Below are positions 59,701 to 64,000 of a stretch of DNA of 64,000 nucleotides, piece by piece. The stretch lies in NCBI RefSeq assembly GCF_008831285.2, contig NC_045146.1:6274972-6338971 (forward strand), written 5' to 3'. Numbering within the stretch: the stretch's first letter is position 1; each line of letters starts with the position of its first letter. Source of the stretch: Nymphaea colorata. Taxonomy: Eukaryota; Streptophyta; Magnoliopsida; Nymphaeales; Nymphaeaceae. The notes under the pieces are model-generated. The model was not told where the DNA came from, did not search any database, and saw only the letters and a list, made by a program, of their open reading frames with translations. Made by a program: the position numbers and the translations under genes.

Positions 59701-62700
59701 CAAATTTGGATTATCATATGAATTTAAAAAGAGATTTGGACTGAAAATCCAAATATAATATTGAATTGGAAATCCATATTAAGATATGTGGACAGCCAAA
59801 ATTTTTTATTACCAAAATGACCATTCTGCCCATTTAATGCAGATTTTGTGTTGATTTTCTCAAGTTTTTTTCAAATACAAATGCTAAAGAACATACAGGC
59901 ACAGATTTTATAATCCAAATATTGGGCAGCTAGACTCAGCTCACCTAGCTTGCTGCCATTCAGAAGAATGACCATTTTGGCCCGATCACCACTTATTTTT
60001 CCCTATATATGTTGTCCATCTTTTATGAAATAACTATGGAATTATGGAGAATTATGCTTTACCAATATAATTATAAAAATACTCATTTTTGCGTACCACC
60101 ACGGGCTTCCAAAAACCATTCTTAGCTCACGTTTGGTTTAAGTTTGGCTCAAATGACCATTTTATATGTTTTTAACAATTCATTCGCACTAAATATCGAT
60201 TGATCTCTTCAATTTCAACTTCAAATCTTTTTTAGTATCAACAAACTACTTTAGGTGATACTCCCAATTTCAAAATCCAAATTTCTGCTATAAACCATCT
60301 ATTTCCCTCTTTTTCAACTAAAATGAGCTCATTTAGTCAGTGATTTGCATAATTATCGCCAATGGCATCTTGCGAGTCTCCATAGAGATCACATTAAAGT
60401 CTTTTTGGTGCTGGGACAGCATTTTTAAAGTTACTTTCCACTCACTCAACCTAATTTGAGCTCTAGAGAGTTTTCAGGACATCAAGGTCACTCCATTTTC
60501 TCCATTTTGAGTGTTTTAGCTGAAATTCTCTTAATATGTGGCTGGCCATCATCTGCCAAGTTAGCAACATATTTTAAATGTTAGAACTAACTATGTTTGC
60601 CTCAGTTCAAGTTAATTCATTCTCAGTCAAGCTCATTTTCTAGTTCTTCTCATTTCTCCAATATGTCTCAATTCAAACTCAACTTCTGAGCCAAAATTTG
60701 CACAATCCAAGACTTAGAGCTTCAATTGAATATTATCTTCTTTAGTTTGGAGTGATCACATCCAGATCACAAAATTTTTACCTCTAAACCGCTCTATCTT
60801 GTACAAATTCAAACATTGTCACTTGTAGTTTTAGAGCTTACTTCTTGTCAATCCAAGATTCTGATTTCAAATCTAAGCACACTGATAGATTCAAAGTCAC
60901 TCAAAAAGAATATCAATATGATTCATTTGTCACAAACATGGCTGAAATCTCTATTTTTCTTTTTATCCATCACATTTTCATTTATAAAATCAATTTCAGC
61001 TTGTTCAAGTTTGAAAAGTCTAATTCCACAAGGTCAAACTTGGGACACGCCTACGAATAAGCTTAACCAACATCCAAGTGTAGCCAGACTGCCCCTCACA
61101 GAGTGCAGTTTTGCACCCAAGGGCAAAATTATTATTTGTACATGCACACATTATTTTAATATTTCTGAAGTTAGAAGCCACATGAACTTAAATTTGAACC
61201 TAGTTAAATTTGACCTAAGCATAGTTTGGACCTTTGTCCAACCTAGCCAGATATAGAACATGACCACGTAAACAACCCAAGCACTAAACTTGAACTCACT
61301 ATGCCTAGACGGAGCCTAGGTCCTATGCCGGGATCTCAGAACCTGATCTTTGAACCCAAAATCTACAATACTCGTAATAGGCTTTATTTTGGACCTAGAT
61401 TCTACATTTGGTATCCAAAACTACATGTCTCAACTACATCATGAGTTGATGAGCTGATTTTAACTTCCCTCAGAGACTTGTAGATTTAAGAATTACCTTA
61501 TTTTGATTGTTCTAAATCTTTACAAAGGTTTCATGAGATTTTTTGACATTCAGTGTCAAAATGGTTATTTGACATGATGGCAACAAATTAACTGTTTCAG
61601 TTTTAGGTGCCTAGTTCTTGAGTGATGTCTATTGAAAATTCCACTTTTTAAACTAGTTTGAAATCTCATCGTGAAGGCAAAATGGTCATTTTGATATGTG
61701 AGAAAGTTGGGTTATCTACACTACTCCAATACCCAGTTTGAGGTTTTTTTATTGCATTATCGAAGCATTATTTTCACACACTTTCTCTTGTATGCATTTG
61801 TGCCACTAAAAGATCTTTAGTTTCAAATATTGGCTGCAGTCGATTGTTAATAATGGCATGTTATGTGTGCCACCAGTTGACATTTAGTAGTACACTTAAT
61901 TTATCATAGAATATCAGTAAAGGCCATGAAAACTTTTGCCACTTAAATATATTTAGTGGCACATTTGTCTCATCATCAAAATGATGATGAATTGTATGTG
62001 ACTAAGCGTCCTTTGACAGACATATGAAGTATGACATAAACTATCAACAATGACATAATAGACATGTCCTGACACTTTTCAGTGGCTTTTATTTTTTGCG
62101 ACAAAAGACGATTTGGGGTCGCTTTTTATCTACTATGATAAACCTATTATGGGATTTTAGAAGCACGGCTAAAGACATTTCAGTGACTTGATCCAGCAAC
62201 TAAAAAAAATATTCCATTTCCAGCGCAACTAAAAAATTCCAGTGGCACAATCTCTTGGCCGTACATGGTGTGCATCTATGCCATATACAAATTATGCCTC
62301 TTAAGGAATCATTGGCTCTAGTTTTATCGGCATTTTTTGTGGCACTCTATTTGCTACAAAATTCTTTAGTGCCCCAGGATGAGTAGAATTGAAGATTAAT
62401 ATTTTTTTTATGAGTGTCACATGTTTGTAGATAAAATTTTTGATGGAAAATATTGAAAAAATTGCTACACTGACGCAAGTCACGTATTCAAAAATTTGAT
62501 CTTAAATTGGGAGTGTAGCATTAAACCAAAAGAGTCATAATTACCTAACAATGAAAGAATCATTTTCCAATGAAGGATTATTTCGTTATAAAAAAGTTTC
62601 AAAAATTTGGTCAAAGTAGTGACCAGACCTATATGAGATTTAAAGGGACAAAAGATTTTATAATCAAGACAAGAAATATGTCTCATTTTTTTGGGGTTAA

Positions 62701-63803
62701 TATAACATCCTTACACAAAAAAGTAAGTTGGTCAAGATCAAGAAAAAGTTAACGGTGGTGTGGAAGTATCAAATACGGTTATGAACATTATGGAATCATA
62801 TGAATAGGCATTTACCAATACAAGTTATTTGTTACCAAAAATTAGGTTGTTTTGATTTCCCATGGAAAACAAGATGTTGACTTGAAACATTTTGCCAAGT
62901 TGTGAACTTCTCTTTTTCCAAATTGATTTGCTTCAGCGTGTTTCCTCTTTTTTGCTCCATGTGGTGATGAGAGATTTATTTTAAACAAGGTAATTTATCT
63001 TTATTTTTATTATTTACGAGATAAATTGACCATATATAGACAGACTAGTAAGAGATATTCTACTTCATGACATGGAGTTATCATCCTACAATTTGGGTAG
63101 CCACCGAGACTAGAAAGAAAACAGTCACCGCTCACAATATGGATTTTATAATTTTATCATCTTCAAATTTTGCTTTTCAAGTATTTCAAAGTTACAAAAT
63201 TTTCTTAATAGAGTAAAATCCTATGAAGCAATTTTTGCATTGTTAAGGAGGGAAAAATCTTGCTAAGCTTTGCCTTCTTAGATAATCAAATTTGGCATTA
63301 ATTGAAATTAGTCATAAAAGATTTGTAAAACAAATTTGAAAAGATGGTATTACTAAAGATAGCAAATGTTCCCTATTCAAAAAAAGGAAAAAGAGATTTA
63401 TATTAACCCCCCCTTTTCCCAAAATCTTATTTGTCCACCTACCAAATTAATCTTTCCTGAAAATGTCTTATAGTATGAAGTATAAGTTGCCCATTGCTTC
63501 AGTTTGATGACCATCCAAAGCAGTTTTCAATTTCTCCATACATTCTAGAATGCCAAAAACATATATGAGTTCCACAACTTAGTCTATGCCTCTCTTCATA
63601 TGTGTTGTTGTCACCGTGTTTAGTCATAGTCCATTGACATGGTAGAAAGCAAAACTCTCCAAAAATATTACCTCAAGAATCCTCCTATGAAGACCATCAT
63701 GATATGCCTCTACATTGATCCTCTCTATTTCTATGTATTGTTTCTGATTCACAGCTGTCTCAAACCCAAAGTATCAAAAGCTAGTAGAAGGCTTGAAATT
63801 TTC
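56729..63803 (+). repeat. Large direct repeat, copy 2 (uninterrupted, 7.1 kb)
   Basis: Direct-orientation partner of 39,430-51,262, without the TIR element. Shared order: 390-bp module, ACATGAAACATAAAG block, the GAGAGA and G-run sites (about 59,239 and 59,560), second module at 61,462, palindrome array, and an AT-rich end. Similarity stops at about 63,803 (GGCTTGAAATTTTCAT here, GGTTTGAAATTTTTAT in copy 1). The final 2 kb looks most alike. No coding signal is visible in either copy. Confidence 0.85.
57443..57463. other. Unoccupied insertion site matching the 40,155-44,828 element
   Basis: This copy reads GATGCACAT-GAA-ATGGACAT. The other copy reads GATGCACAT-TAA, the element, then TAA-ATGGACAT. 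The single difference (G for T at 57,453) is ordinary divergence. It shows the state before insertion. Confidence 0.85.
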
Positions 63804-64000
63804 ATTATTTAATATTCTTTTAATTTTGAAATATTTGTAATTGTTCTTAAGTTGAATGTGAAAAATAAAAGTATGGCCGGATTTGTATGATTTAAAAAAT
63901 GGTCATTTTACTTAGTACCAAGATATGTGTCAAAGCCACATTGACTAGACCGTGTCATTATTTCTTTCTATTGCAACTATTTGTATTATTCCAAACAATG
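63804..64000. other. Window end, no recognised feature
   Basis: AT-rich sequence beyond the end of the large repeat. Nothing is recognised. Confidence 0.4.

Noticed and set aside
1-64000. Bacterial-type systems (CRISPR arrays, operons, phage or defence islands)
   Set aside because: The sequence is plant nuclear DNA with introns and plant retrotransposons. No spacer-repeat array or tightly packed coding strand is present.

Overview
The window looks like intergenic nuclear DNA from a flowering plant. It is AT-rich and holds decayed Ty1/copia and L1-type LINE retrotransposons, a tRNA-like SINE candidate, hAT-like and PIF/Harbinger-like TIR elements that carry gene fragments, a small nuclear insertion of plastid ccsA, and small exons with GT/AG introns. 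I cannot name the species. No rRNA, tRNA gene, CRISPR array or bacterial-type operon is visible.

Layout. 1-578: the 3' end of a Ty1/copia element (end of RNase H, polypurine tract, one LTR). About 2,440-6,700: a decayed copia pol on the minus strand, split by a 1.7 kb PIF/Harbinger-like element (4,723-6,397) that has picked up the start of a ubiquitin gene. About 10,600-17,400: a nearly full-length but decayed LINE on the minus strand, split in ORF1 by a second TAA-flanked element (15,713-16,882). About 20,900-24,300: a SINE-like unit, a plastid ccsA fragment joined to a plus-strand LINE, and a GC-rich hAT MITE with a perfect 8-bp target duplication.

25,857-31,016 (minus) holds the only gene that reads as intact. 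It has six short exons that join without a frameshift into a 117-residue protein. Most exons are too short to stand out as ORFs. About 31,100-39,290 has no recognisable gene.

39,293-63,803 is dominated by a direct duplication of about 7.1 kb (39,430-51,262 and 56,729-63,803). The first copy is interrupted by a 4,674-bp TIR element (40,155-44,828) flanked by TAA. The second copy keeps the matching unoccupied site at 57,453, so element and boundaries are defined within this one window. The element contains gene-like exons in both orientations, one with a frameshift. Between the two copies lies a 0.5 kb foldback element and a partial relative of it.

How it fits together: there is no pathway here. 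The story is nested insertion. Copia and LINE copies decayed, PIF/Harbinger-like elements carrying host gene pieces landed inside them, and a large unclassified repeat was duplicated and then hit by one of those elements. All calls come from reading the sequence by eye; identities and ages were not computed.
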